Assembly: GCF_004803835.1 (NCBI RefSeq)
Contig: NZ_CP012545.1
Coordinates: 1,718,760-1,782,759 of the forward strand
Reading direction: 5' to 3'
DNA length: 64,000 nt
Source: Campylobacter sp. RM6914
GTDB lineage: Bacteria; Campylobacterota; Campylobacteria; Campylobacterales; Campylobacteraceae
The first letter of the stretch is position 1; every line of letters begins with the position of its first letter. Positions 1 to 8,135 of this stretch are shown here, piece by piece. Position numbers and translations under genes: made by a program. The notes beneath the pieces are model-generated. The model saw only the letters and a list, made by a program, of their open reading frames with translations. It was not told where the DNA came from and ran no database searches.

Positions 1-243
1 GCCCTCGCTAGCGTGAGTTTCAAAAGCCAACGGCTTAAATTTTAACCAAATCTAGGCAAGAGCTTGCCGCTTTTGTCTTTGTTTCAAAAGCCAACGGCTT
101 AAATTTTAACGCGAAGACGGCAGCGGGTATCTGCCCTATGTAGTGAGTTTCAAAAGCCAACGGCTTAAATTTTAACTCTCATCGCTCATTTTCGTCCTTC
201 TCGCACATAAAGCGTTTCAAAAGCCAACGGCTTAAATTTTAAC
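1..243 (-). CRISPR. Type I-B CRISPR array, leader-proximal end (partial)
   Basis: Four identical 30-bp repeats lie at 17-46, 81-110, 147-176 and 214-243, separated by spacers of 34, 36 and 37 bp; bases 1-16 are part of a further spacer, so the array continues past the left edge. Read on the minus strand, the repeat has ten leading bases, a 5-bp stem AAGCC/GGCTT around loop GTT, and the tail TTGAAAC. That tail resembles the usual type I-B 5' handle, and cas1 lies upstream in the same orientation, so I infer leftward transcription with the newest spacer at 177-213. No spacer is duplicated and none obviously matches elsewhere in the window. Spacer 47-80 contains its own short hairpin (GGCAAG/CTTGCC). 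Confidence 0.97.
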
Positions 244-379
244 AGCACCAAAACACACATTTTAGGGCTGTTTGCAAGATAAAGTCTATATCTATTTACC
301 TTATAAAAGGCTAAATTTTACTCACATCAAACAGCCAAGTGCCCAAAATATCGGGTCATCATAAAGCTTAAAACAAGCT
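244..379 (-). promoter_or_regulatory. CRISPR leader region
   Basis: This 136-bp AT-rich stretch lies between the end of cas1 and the first repeat, where the leader of a leftward-transcribed array belongs. It has no ORF. Its right end holds one half of a perfect inverted repeat (361-383). I could not pin down a clear -35/-10 pair, so the array may also be fed by read-through from the cas operon. Confidence 0.7.
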
Positions 380-383
380 TTAT
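361..383 (-). terminator. Perfect hairpin at the cas1 stop codon
   Basis: ATAAAGCTT and AAGCTTTAT form a 9-bp perfect stem around the 5-base loop AAAAC. One arm includes the cas1 TAA stop at 380-382. There is no T-run after it, so it may be a weak terminator, an RNA-stability element, or a protein or integration site at the leader border. The hairpin is seen directly; the function is inferred. Confidence 0.45.
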
Positions 384-1378
384 CTCCATACAAACCCCTC
401 ATAAGGCGCGTCCTCACAAATACACTTTTTAAGCCTATTGGCTTCTCGGCGGATCACCTGCCTCCACGTGAGCTTTTGCCCCGCTATTTCTACTTGCTCG
501 GTGAGCTTGCCGATTATCTTTATCTCGATCTTTTGCACGGCTTCGTTGCTAAATTTGATCCGTCCGGCGTTCGTCTCAAAGTCCTTTGCCGTGATCTCAC
601 GACGATTTAGCATTGTAAAGATCAGCGTATCGCCCAAAATCGGCTTAAAAATCTCAGCAATATCAAGATGCAAGCTAAGCGCACGGTAGTTTGGCTCGTG
701 TAAAAAGCCGATCCTTGGATCTAGCTCGGTCTTATAAATCTCACTTAGACAGACATTATAAATGCGTGTATTTATGTAGCTTATGAAGCTGTTTATCTTG
801 TCTGCGGGCGGGCGCTTGGAACGCACTGTAAATTTAAAGCTCTTTTGATCGGTGATTATCTCGTTCCATTTTTCGTAATACAGCTTTTGAAAAGCACCTT
901 CGGCTGCCATTATCTGCGCTATCGTTGTTGCTCCCTCAAGTGCTGCGATATGCGGACTTATGTCAAAGCTCACGCCGTGTTTTTTACAGTTCATCGCATC
1001 GTTTAGGATATGTGCCCTAGTTATCTCACGTGCGATATATAGGCGCTTTACGCTATCGTCAAAGGCACGAAGCTGCTGCAAGAGCACAAAACCGCTTTTA
1101 TTTACGGAGTTTGACGTGTTTGGGAAAAAGTTACCACGAAAGCTGCCGTAAGGGCTAAAAAAGTGCAAAAGCACGTTATTGTCAGCCAAAAATGCAAGCG
1201 TATAGCTGTCTATCTCAACTCTGGCTAAAATATAGACCTCATCAATGGCGTTAATAGGCAAAATTTTAGTCGCACATACGCTCAAATCCTCGTCAAATTT
1301 ATCAAAATACAGGTTGTTATCCCGCCGCCTAAGTCGCCCGGGGCTAAGTATAAAGTGTGTTCTGTCGTTCTTTTGCAT
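380..1378 (-). CDS. cas1: CRISPR-associated integrase Cas1 (type I-B)
   Basis: Cas1 is the metal-dependent integrase that, with Cas2, inserts new spacers at the leader end of the array. The 332-aa length is typical of the family. Expected catalytic residues are visible: Glu160 in the AAEG segment, His227 in GFLHEP and Asp239/Glu242 in LDIAEIFKP. Many basic residues, as expected for DNA binding, are spread through the protein. The ATG at 1378 is preceded by GGCGGA at good spacing. The gene is the last of the cas operon, 9 bp after cas2, and reads toward the array. The order cas4-cas2-cas1 is the reverse of the more common cas4-cas1-cas2. Identification is secure. Confidence 0.97.
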   Translation of the reverse strand: MQKNDRTHFILSPGRLRRRDNNLYFDKFDEDLSVCATKILPINAIDEVYILARVEIDSYTLAFLADNNVLLHFFSPYGSFRGNFFPNTSNSVNKSGFVLLQQLRAFDDSVKRLYIAREITRAHILNDAMNCKKHGVSFDISPHIAALEGATTIAQIMAAEGAFQKLYYEKWNEIITDQKSFKFTVRSKRPPADKINSFISYINTRIYNVCLSEIYKTELDPRIGFLHEPNYRALSLHLDIAEIFKPILGDTLIFTMLNRREITAKDFETNAGRIKFSNEAVQKIEIKIIGKLTEQVEIAGQKLTWRQVIRREANRLKKCICEDAPYEGFVWR

Positions 1379-1387
1379 TTGTCCGCC

Positions 1388-1666
1388 TTAGCTAAATAGT
1401 GAGCCGTTTTTGTCCTGTCCGATGACTAGGCGCTCGGAGTATTTGAGCGAGTTAAACGTGTAAATCACGATGGAGTCAAGCTCCTTGTCGCACTCCTTTT
1501 GAAGTGTCGCCGTGAGCCTTTTAAAGTCACTTTGTCTTATCTCGCCCTCAAAGACCGAAAACTGCACGCGCGGCAGATACTTCTCCACCGCTTTTCTTAT
1601 GCGGTTTGCATTATTTTTCTCTTTTTGCTCGGATCCTGCAATATCATAAAAAAGTATCACATACAT
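1388..1666 (-). CDS. cas2: CRISPR-associated endoribonuclease-fold protein Cas2
   Basis: Cas2 is the dimeric ferredoxin-fold partner of Cas1 in the spacer-acquisition complex. The protein starts MYVILFYDI, with the conserved Asp at residue 8 at the end of the first beta strand, and is about 92 aa, the usual size. I chose the ATG at 1666 because AAGAGG precedes it by a few bases; the longer reading frame begins at a TTG (1684) with no ribosome binding site. The cas4 stop codon lies inside this ribosome binding site, so the two genes are probably translationally coupled. cas1 follows after 9 bp. Confidence 0.95.
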   Translation of the reverse strand: MYVILFYDIAGSEQKEKNNANRIRKAVEKYLPRVQFSVFEGEIRQSDFKRLTATLQKECDKELDSIVIYTFNSLKYSERLVIGQDKNGSLFS

Positions 1667-1674
1667 CTTGCCTC

Positions 1675-2172
1675 TTATATACAATAGTTTCTATAAGCAC
1701 AGTTGTCGCATATCTTTTTGTGCTCAAATTTAGGCGGCACGGGCATGTTGGCGAGCTCCTCTATCTCGCCTAGTATTTGCTCTAAAATGGCAAAATTCTC
1801 ATCGCTATCCTCCACGAGCACTACTTTTTTACCGCTTATTATCTTGCCTTTTACCTCTTTTAAATTTAAACCTGTTTTTAAAAGATAGATATAAAAAAGT
1901 AGCTGCATTTTAGCGGCATATTCGTTTTTTAGGCTCTTTTTGTATTCGGTTACGACGTAGTGTCCGCGCTCTTTTGAAAGCTTGTCAAATTTCAAATTTG
2001 CAAAGGCAAACTCTTGTAAATTTTGCTCTTTTATATCCGCCATCGCCTTGCCAAATGCGACGTTTTCATCCTCTTGATCAGCGTGGATATGATGGGCGTA
2101 TAGCCACGCTTCACGCTTGCAAGTGGCGTAGTAGTTCACAAGCGTTCCGGTGATCTGTTCTTTGTTAAACAT
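1675..2172 (-). CDS. cas4: CRISPR-associated exonuclease Cas4
   Basis: Cas4 is a RecB-family nuclease with an iron-sulfur cluster that trims prespacers and helps select PAM-adjacent DNA. The 165-aa protein has the split cysteine set of the family: Cys18 in the CKREAW motif and Cys155, Cys158 and Cys164 near the C-terminus (CDNC then YC). The nuclease-core Glu-x-Lys segment (VTEYKKS) and the downstream MQLLFY motif are present. The start codon overlaps the cas3 stop by one base (TAATG), which indicates translational coupling. cas2 and cas1 follow directly, making an adaptation block at the end of the operon. Confidence 0.95.
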   Translation of the reverse strand: MFNKEQITGTLVNYYATCKREAWLYAHHIHADQEDENVAFGKAMADIKEQNLQEFAFANLKFDKLSKERGHYVVTEYKKSLKNEYAAKMQLLFYIYLLKTGLNLKEVKGKIISGKKVVLVEDSDENFAILEQILGEIEELANMPVPPKFEHKKICDNCAYRNYCI

Positions 2173-4376
2173 TAGGTAAAAGCCTCGTTTAATGCGTCCA
2201 AGTTCACATCTTTTTTAAGACCAAAAGAGTCATTATACATAGTATCGCCAAAGGGTAGATAATAGACATCTTTAAGCCCCAAAATAGGCTTCAATGTTAA
2301 ATTTTGACTATCTTTGATAGACACATTTACACCAAATTTTGAAATTTTCTTTATCGTATTTTTTAGCATATCTTTGGCTTTGAATTTATCCATATTTTCA
2401 TTTTGCCTGATAGCTAAAATTTCACTCTCAAACTCCTTTGCAAAACCGGTCTTAGGCTCTATAACCACAAGCACTTTATACTCATCATTCATTACCTCAT
2501 CGATCACTTTATTTATGTCAAAAAACACTAGCTCCTTCATCTCTTTATGCAGCAAATAGCCCTCAAGGTGTGTGCTGATATCTGCAAAAAATTGATTTAT
2601 AATCTCTAAAATTTCCTCTTCTTCAATACACTTTTGCAAAAGAGTTTTTTGCAAGATATTATCACTTATAAGTTTCACATCGCCGTAAATCGGGTCTGAG
2701 TACCCACAAATATCCTCAAACACATAAAGTGTGCCTTGAGTGCCAAAATTTCTGTTTATCCGTCCTGCGGTTTGCACGATAGAGCTTATCGGCGAGATCT
2801 CTCTAAACCCAACATCAAAGTCAAGATCAACACCAGCTTCTATCGACTGCGTAGAGATCAAAAGCACGGGTTTTTCGCCCGCGGTTTTATTTAAATTTAT
2901 AGCCTCTTTGACGCTTTTTATCGTATCTTGTTTGTGCTTATCGTACATATATCCGTTGAGGCAAAAACAGCAAAAACCGTCTCTAAACCTTAAAAACAGC
3001 TCCTGAGCTTTACGTATAGTATTTACAACTACGAGCGTGTTTTTCTCACTTGCGCTTTGGCTGATTTGCTCTATCAAATTCTCTTCATTTTGCTCTATAT
3101 CAAGCCACTTTAACACATATCTATTTTGGTTTTTAAAATACTTTAAATTTGAAATTTCTCTAAAATTTTCACTATGCATGATAGGCATAGTCGCCGACAT
3201 AAATATAAAAACGGTGTCAAATTTCTTAGATATTATCTCGCAAAGCTTGATAAAATCAGCTCTAAATTTATAAGGTATCGCTTGAGCCTCATCTATGATA
3301 ACGACGCTATTTTTTAGCTGGTTAAATTTGACATTATCCCTGTTTTTATTACCAAAAATGGCAAAAATCAGCTGGTAAAGTGTCGTTACATTGATATTTG
3401 CGCTAAAACTTTCCATTAGAAATTTTATCTTGGAGTATCTATCTTCAGGCGTGTTTTCATCTATGACAGTTTTATGGTGTGCTTTATAGATCAAAACATC
3501 GTCGTTATCTTTATAAATTTCGCTTATCACATCGTGAGTTTGGTCGATTATGGAGGTAAATGGCAAGGCGTATATAATGCGCTCTTTGTTAAATTTAAGA
3601 GCGAAATTTAACGCTGTCAAAGTCTTGCCGTAACCGGTTGGCGCGGTAAGCGTAAAAAGCTTGTGGTTTATATCAAAATTTGACATCACAAACTCTCTAA
3701 ATTCGCTTCTTTTTTTGTTTGGCTTTGCACTTTCTAGCTGCGACATATATAGATCAAATTCTTGCGTCTTTATAGGAGCTAAACCGCTCTGTTTTTCACT
3801 AAAAATGGCTTCAAATTTATCAGCATAGATAAGAGATGAATAAAGTCTTTTAAACTCTATAAAGTTGTTATAGTCAAATTTGTTTTTCAACCTAAGCGTA
3901 TGCATATATAGCTCTTTGGCTCGCTCTAAAAGCTTAGTTTTATCGGTTTTTATCTCGGAGTAAATCTCTAAATTTTTAGCATTTTTAGCAACTTCATCCC
4001 AAAATTTCAGCTCATTTGATAGCTCAAAATATCTGCCAAAGTTTTTGTTTGAGCTTATTAGCTCGTTAAAATTTTCGACGTCGCCGTGGTGAGATACGAT
4101 GGATAAAAAGCCAAAAGCTGTCTCTAGCTCGCTTGCAACTGAGTTTAAGAGAAAAAAATACGCCGAGAGCAAGGAGTGATTTTTATAAAGTCCGTTTTCG
4201 CTCTCACCTCTGATATACTTTTGAAAGTCGTTTTTTAGCTTTGCAATATCGTGAAATAGCTTTATTTGCTTGCATATTTCATCGCTCTCGCAGCTTATCA
4301 TATTTGCGATATGAGTTGTAAAAAGCTTATCAGGATGCGATAAAAACTCGCTAAACAAAATAGACTCGCTCCCCAT
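2172..4376 (-). CDS. cas3: CRISPR-associated helicase-nuclease Cas3
   Basis: Cas3 is the effector recruited by Cascade to unwind and degrade target DNA. The 734-aa protein has the HD nuclease domain first (His22, His42-Asp43, His67, His96/His97) and then an SF2 helicase: Walker A in APTGYGKT (about 245-252), DEAQ box at 362-365, SAT motif at about 394-396, and the C-terminal arginine-finger motif QTAGRINR. All key residues I looked for are present, so interference should be active. The gene overlaps the end of cas5 by 26 bp and couples to cas4 by TAATG, within a tight effector-plus-adaptation operon. Confidence 0.97.
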   Translation of the reverse strand: MGSESILFSEFLSHPDKLFTTHIANMISCESDEICKQIKLFHDIAKLKNDFQKYIRGESENGLYKNHSLLSAYFFLLNSVASELETAFGFLSIVSHHGDVENFNELISSNKNFGRYFELSNELKFWDEVAKNAKNLEIYSEIKTDKTKLLERAKELYMHTLRLKNKFDYNNFIEFKRLYSSLIYADKFEAIFSEKQSGLAPIKTQEFDLYMSQLESAKPNKKRSEFREFVMSNFDINHKLFTLTAPTGYGKTLTALNFALKFNKERIIYALPFTSIIDQTHDVISEIYKDNDDVLIYKAHHKTVIDENTPEDRYSKIKFLMESFSANINVTTLYQLIFAIFGNKNRDNVKFNQLKNSVVIIDEAQAIPYKFRADFIKLCEIISKKFDTVFIFMSATMPIMHSENFREISNLKYFKNQNRYVLKWLDIEQNEENLIEQISQSASEKNTLVVVNTIRKAQELFLRFRDGFCCFCLNGYMYDKHKQDTIKSVKEAINLNKTAGEKPVLLISTQSIEAGVDLDFDVGFREISPISSIVQTAGRINRNFGTQGTLYVFEDICGYSDPIYGDVKLISDNILQKTLLQKCIEEEEILEIINQFFADISTHLEGYLLHKEMKELVFFDINKVIDEVMNDEYKVLVVIEPKTGFAKEFESEILAIRQNENMDKFKAKDMLKNTIKKISKFGVNVSIKDSQNLTLKPILGLKDVYYLPFGDTMYNDSFGLKKDVNLDALNEAFT

Positions 4377-5061
4377 TTATCTCATAGATATTGCCCCTAT
4401 TTTTCGCTCGAACCCGACTTTCACCGCCGACTTTAATAACAAAGTTGTTAAAGTCCTTAAAAATTCTCCCCTCTTCACACGCGCAAGCCATCCTTGCGGT
4501 GGTGAGCTTGATGTTTTGATTTTGCGTGTCAAATATGAAGTCATCAAGCAAAACAATGGTATCTACATCGCTTTTGTCTTCTTGTGCCAGCGAGCAACTT
4601 TTTATATCTATCCAGCTAAAATCAGCTATGCAAAAATTTATCCCTAAATACGGCGTAAACACGCTTTTATGTTCTTTTAAATTTTTAATAATCGCGCTTT
4701 GATAACACTCTTCTAAATGCTCTAAATTTAAAAATATCGTATATGCGGGACTAATGATAAGCTCTCTATAAAACTGCTTTTTCTCACTTGCATCTTGATA
4801 GCCCTCTTTTATGTGCATACTTGATGAAAGAGCGAATTTTATACCGTTAAAAACAAAGCTTTTCTTAGAAATTTGCCTATCAATCTTGACGCTATACTTT
4901 ATATCGTTTAGCTTGTAATACTCTCTTTCGCCGATGATCGCACCCAAAAGCCCCATTATGGAAGTTTTGGGTGGCACAGGATAGGTAAGGCTCGAGTATA
5001 TCGTGGCTGGGTGTGAAAAGTGAGCGTAATCGCCCGTTAGCTTAAAGGCAACGATATTCAT
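4351..5061 (-). CDS. cas5: Cascade subunit Cas5 (type I-B)
   Basis: Cas5 caps the 5' handle of the crRNA in the Cascade complex. The 236-aa protein opens with the typical RAMP strand and glycine turn (FKLTGDYAHF), followed by the conserved TYPVPPKTSIMGLLGAI segment, which is diagnostic for Cas5. cas7 ends one base before its start and cas3 begins inside its 3' end, so stoichiometric co-expression is likely. Type I-B assignment rests on the neighbouring Csh1-like Cas8b and Csh2-like Cas7. Confidence 0.94.
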   Translation of the reverse strand: MNIVAFKLTGDYAHFSHPATIYSSLTYPVPPKTSIMGLLGAIIGEREYYKLNDIKYSVKIDRQISKKSFVFNGIKFALSSSMHIKEGYQDASEKKQFYRELIISPAYTIFLNLEHLEECYQSAIIKNLKEHKSVFTPYLGINFCIADFSWIDIKSCSLAQEDKSDVDTIVLLDDFIFDTQNQNIKLTTARMACACEEGRIFKDFNNFVIKVGGESRVRAKNRGNIYEINGERVYFV

Positions 5062-5982
5062 TTATAGCCCTATTTTTTGCCAGCTTTCGCCAAATCCTGC
5101 TTTATTGTTTTTCTCAAAGTCAAAGTCGCTTACATATTCGATTTTCTCGATATTTTGAGCGTATCTTTGAAGCTTTGCATTTAAATTTGAAAAGTCGATA
5201 GTGTAGTCGTTTATGTTTCTTATAGCCTCGTCACTCTTAGCGCTTTTTAACGATATGCTATTGTTTAGATCCCCGGCAAATGTATCGTCTTTATATGTTA
5301 TTATCAGCATAAATCTAGGCGTTTGACCCATTTTTGAGCGTGTTATTAGATTTTTCGTTCCGTTCCAAAGTGCGGATAAAATTTCCCTTGCATCATCTTC
5401 GCTGAAATTTGTATTTTTAGCGTTATTGTTATCAAAAATTCCGTAAGTCGCAAACATCGCGTAGCTTAAAAAGTCCTCTTCTCTAAAAGTTTTTGCGCCC
5501 TTGTCGTTACCACTAGCAAAGGCTCCCGTGCCTTTGATGTGTTGTGTTTGCACCCTGTGAAGCGACCTGCTCATCCTAAACTGAACCGCACCGGTAAATT
5601 GCACTCCGGCAGTTTTTATATCCTTATCTTTTTTCATCTCATCTTTATCAGAGATTGGTAAAACTCCGCCAAATGCGCGAATATCAATAAATTTAGACAG
5701 TATATCCCTTTCTATTTGCGCCTTTTCTTGCTTTATGTTTATGACCTCTCTTACGGCGGATTTACAGTCTAGGATGTTTTCGCCGCTCCTATACTCTTTG
5801 ACAAAGATAATGCTCTCGTCCTTTTTCATAATCTCATCGCGAATAGTCCGCTTTATACGCACGTCCGTAACCTCAGCGATATTTGTCTCGTCATCTATCC
5901 TAGGAGCATTTTCTCTTAACATATCGCCGTTTGGGTTAAAATTCTCTCCATCCCACAAAAACAGTATCTCTTTCTTTTTCAT
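5062..5982 (-). CDS. cas7: Cascade backbone subunit Cas7 (Csh2-like)
   Basis: Cas7 polymerises along the crRNA guide to form the Cascade backbone. The 306-aa sequence begins with the Cas7 signature (FLWDGENFNPNGDM, then a conserved VTDVRIKRTIRD), and contains the FTGAVQFRMSRSLHRV segment of the Csh2/Csd2 group. Its length is normal. It sits between cas8b and cas5 with essentially no spacers, the usual type I-B order. I see nothing truncated. Confidence 0.95.
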   Translation of the reverse strand: MKKKEILFLWDGENFNPNGDMLRENAPRIDDETNIAEVTDVRIKRTIRDEIMKKDESIIFVKEYRSGENILDCKSAVREVINIKQEKAQIERDILSKFIDIRAFGGVLPISDKDEMKKDKDIKTAGVQFTGAVQFRMSRSLHRVQTQHIKGTGAFASGNDKGAKTFREEDFLSYAMFATYGIFDNNNAKNTNFSEDDAREILSALWNGTKNLITRSKMGQTPRFMLIITYKDDTFAGDLNNSISLKSAKSDEAIRNINDYTIDFSNLNAKLQRYAQNIEKIEYVSDFDFEKNNKAGFGESWQKIGL

Positions 5983-7746
5983 CTATTCTCCTTTTTTCTC
6001 ATCTTTTATAAATTTATTATAGTCATTTCCGCCCATAGCAAATGCAAGCGTAATGTGCGAGCTTTTAACCACATCTTTTGATAAAAACACACCTGGCAAT
6101 ATCTCCTCGGCTAGCTCCATAGTCTGATTTATGCTTAAATTTGGATGCTTTGATATATTTTCTAGCTTGCCCTTTGTTGCATAGCATTTCGTCCAAATTC
6201 TCTCAAGCGAATCCTTTGTTATAGCGCCATTATTGTTTAACCATCTAGCAAAAGATGCACTTTCGCTAACGGCGTATTGCCACTTCATAAGAGCAGACGA
6301 CAGCATACCTAGCAAATATGCCCCTTGCAAAACGCTATCGTTGTTTATAAATTCGCTACCTTGTATAAGTGAGCGGATAAGCTCCTTTTTGTCCTTTAAA
6401 TTTTGCAAATCACACTCCTTTTGCAATGTAAGTTTTTTATTTAAAATATCTATCTCGTTAAATAGCTCTTGGTATTTAGAGATACTTTCTATGCTTCTTT
6501 GCGGATAGTAACCGTTAAAATACTTCCCCCAATCAATAGCAAAACGATACTTCTTATTGATATTTCCATAGTATATCAGCTCAGCATACCTTTGTATCAT
6601 AGTGTCTAAATCAACCTTGTTTTGAGACAGCAAAAATTTCATAATTTCAAGACTATTTTCAAAAAGATTTTGCAGATATATAGCCTCGTCGTTATCCTTT
6701 ATATCTTTGCGTTTAAAAGCCTTTATGTTACGACTTCCCATAGCGTTTGAAATTTTAGAGATATAAGACGGCAAGACATCATCTATCTGGAGCAAAACAT
6801 CAATCGCCGCATTATTTTTAGCATAGAATAAAATCGTGTTTAAAACAGGCAGATCTTTCTCTCTTTTTGCCACATATTCTAGCGCGACATCTATGGCTAT
6901 CTCCTCAGCTTGTGCGAGCTCCTCGACATCATTTTTCTTAGCCTCTTTTAATATCTGTATGATCTCTTTAAATAGGCTTTGATCATTTGAGAGCAGTGTC
7001 GGCAATATCGCCATTTTAACACCATAAAAATTATGCGAAAGCTCCTTGTCAGTGGCTAAAAATCCGATCCTAATTCTATTTGCACTTGACTCATTTAGCG
7101 GTAGAAACTTTGATTTTACGCTCTTTAAATTTTCAGGCAGTTCATTTACGGAGCAAAAGGCTAAATTTGCGTCCGCTCCTACGCCTTTTTTGTTGGTTAA
7201 GATGTCATATCCGTAAATTTTACTAACCTCTTTTTTATCTATATGCTTATCAAAAATCTCTTTAAAATACGATGATATTGGCTTTTCGTTATAGGACAAA
7301 CAAAAGAATGTGGCTACTTTTTTATCCTTTGCCTTATGCTCGTCAAGTGCTTTAATATTGGTTATTATATCGTCAAAAAAGCCCTCGTTAAGCTCGCTTG
7401 ATCTCTTTAAAATTTCATTGTTTTCTATATCGCTTGGAGAAAAATAAGACATTAAGTTTTTAACAGACTTTAAAACACCTTTTATAAATTTTGCTTCGTC
7501 TTTACTAACATCTTTTGAGATAAATTGATAGTTGGGGAAAAGATTGCCAGAGTTTGCCCCTATGCCAAATCTAGTGATGATTAACTCATCTTTGGGGATA
7601 TTAGTGCTTGGAATTATATTTTTTGTATCTATATCACACAGGTAGCACTTTATTTCGTCATATTCATAGGCTCTATTTTTAATACGCTTCTCATCTTCCT
7701 CATAAACTGACCCGATATCAGAAAATATTTTGATAATGTCACCCAA
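5983..7746 (-). CDS. cas8b: Cascade large subunit Cas8b (Csh1/TM1802-like)
   Basis: Cas8b is the large Cascade subunit that recognises the PAM and stabilises the R-loop; it defines subtype I-B. The 587-aa protein carries an N-terminal CxxC pair (Cys34, Cys37) followed by a cluster of short hydrophobic strands, as in the Csh1/TM1802 family; the rest has little motif content, typical of these fast-evolving subunits, so the call leans on position before cas7 and cas5. The likely start is the TTG at 7746, since AAGGA lies 7 bases upstream. The 55-aa ORF at 7777-7944 precedes it by 30 bp, and both probably share the consensus promoter at 7966-7994. Confidence 0.9.
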   Translation of the reverse strand: MGDIIKIFSDIGSVYEEDEKRIKNRAYEYDEIKCYLCDIDTKNIIPSTNIPKDELIITRFGIGANSGNLFPNYQFISKDVSKDEAKFIKGVLKSVKNLMSYFSPSDIENNEILKRSSELNEGFFDDIITNIKALDEHKAKDKKVATFFCLSYNEKPISSYFKEIFDKHIDKKEVSKIYGYDILTNKKGVGADANLAFCSVNELPENLKSVKSKFLPLNESSANRIRIGFLATDKELSHNFYGVKMAILPTLLSNDQSLFKEIIQILKEAKKNDVEELAQAEEIAIDVALEYVAKREKDLPVLNTILFYAKNNAAIDVLLQIDDVLPSYISKISNAMGSRNIKAFKRKDIKDNDEAIYLQNLFENSLEIMKFLLSQNKVDLDTMIQRYAELIYYGNINKKYRFAIDWGKYFNGYYPQRSIESISKYQELFNEIDILNKKLTLQKECDLQNLKDKKELIRSLIQGSEFINNDSVLQGAYLLGMLSSALMKWQYAVSESASFARWLNNNGAITKDSLERIWTKCYATKGKLENISKHPNLSINQTMELAEEILPGVFLSKDVVKSSHITLAFAMGGNDYNKFIKDEKKGE

Positions 7747-7776
7747 GATACAATCCTTGACTTATGTGTTTTGAAA

Positions 7777-7944
7777 TTATACCAAATATTTATGGATAAA
7801 ATAATATAAAAATATTGCAGATGCAACAAAACCAAATGTTATACTAAACCTTGCAACACTCCGTTTGCTAATGCTGTCTTTATCAAGAACCTGCTTTTGA
7901 TAAACCAACTCGACTTTAGCCATAAATTTATAGATATTTTTCAT
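7777..7944 (-). CDS. Small single-span membrane protein at the head of the cas operon
   Basis: I do not recognise this 55-aa protein. It begins MKNIYKFMAKVEL at the ATG at 7944, with AAGG about 6 bases upstream, and ends with TAA at 7777. Residues 1-32 are polar and Lys/Arg-rich; residues about 33-52 (SITFGFVASAIFLYYFIH) form one probable membrane span. It lies between a perfect-consensus promoter and cas8b. Two Arg codons that are uncommon in this AT-rich genome (CGG and AGG) occur at residues 28 and 32. Two readings are possible: an unknown cas-associated accessory membrane protein, or a small membrane toxin held down by the neighbouring crRNA-like RNA, as in CreTA modules. The ORF and ribosome site are seen; both roles are inferred. 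Confidence 0.65.
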   Translation of the reverse strand: MKNIYKFMAKVELVYQKQVLDKDSISKRSVARFSITFGFVASAIFLYYFIHKYLV

Positions 7945-7965
7945 AATAATCCTTTTTTATGGCGT

Positions 7966-7994
7966 ATTATATATTTTATCTGACATTTTGTCAA
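7966..7994 (-). promoter_or_regulatory. Consensus sigma70 promoter of the small ORF and cas effector operon
   Basis: On the minus strand TTGACA (7989-7994) and TATAAT (7966-7971) are separated by exactly 17 bases, a perfect consensus pair. Such a strong promoter in front of cas genes would need repression. The predicted start is near 7959, giving a very short leader before the ribosome binding site of the 55-aa ORF. Confidence 0.85.
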
Positions 7995-7998
7995 GTTA

Positions 7999-8013
7999 CA
8001 TTATCTTAGTATT
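7999..8013 (+). promoter_or_regulatory. Protospacer-like target next to the cas promoter
   Basis: CATTATCTTAGTATT matches the first 15 bases of the pseudo-spacer at 8105-8119 at 14 of 15 positions. The single difference is at position 12, a multiple of six; Cascade does not read every sixth guide base. Bases 7996-7998 (TTA) would be the PAM. The site ends 4 bases from the -35 box, so Cascade bound here would sit against the promoter. Confidence 0.6.
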
Positions 8014-8059
8014 AAAATATATTAAGTCATGCAATTACTTTGTTTTAATTTTTTTTTAC

Positions 8060-8065
8060 TATAAT
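8060..8065 (+). promoter_or_regulatory. -10 box for the crRNA-like RNA
   Basis: TATAAT follows a run of nine T residues (8049-8057), the usual Campylobacter promoter style with a T-rich upstream region and no clear -35. Transcription would start near 8072-8075, exactly where the degenerate repeat begins. It fires opposite to the cas operon. Confidence 0.65.
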
Positions 8066-8073
8066 ACATTTAA

Positions 8074-8135
8074 AGAACAAGGCTATCCCTATGGGATTTT
8101 AAACCATTATCTTAGCATTTAATATGCCTTGTTCT
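8074..8135. repeat. 10-bp inverted repeat enclosing the crRNA-like RNA
   Basis: AGAACAAGGC (8074-8083) and GCCTTGTTCT (8126-8135) are perfect complements 42 bases apart, with the repeat hairpin (8085-8097) nested inside. On the minus strand this could be the cas6 terminator, since the right arm covers the cas6 stop codon; on the plus strand it would clamp the 5' and 3' ends of the small RNA. No T-run follows on the plus side. Confidence 0.7.

Noticed and set aside
47..213. Self-targeting spacers
   Set aside because: No clear match of the three complete spacers to other parts of the window was found by eye; only a genome-wide search could exclude it.
7650..7835. 61-aa minus-strand ORF across the cas8b start
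   Set aside because: It overlaps cas8b and the better-supported 55-aa ORF in another frame and has no ribosome binding site.
7999..8119. Direct repeat as a target-site duplication of a mobile element
   Set aside because: The 106 bases between the copies hold two promoters and the guide-like RNA but no transposase or terminal inverted repeats.
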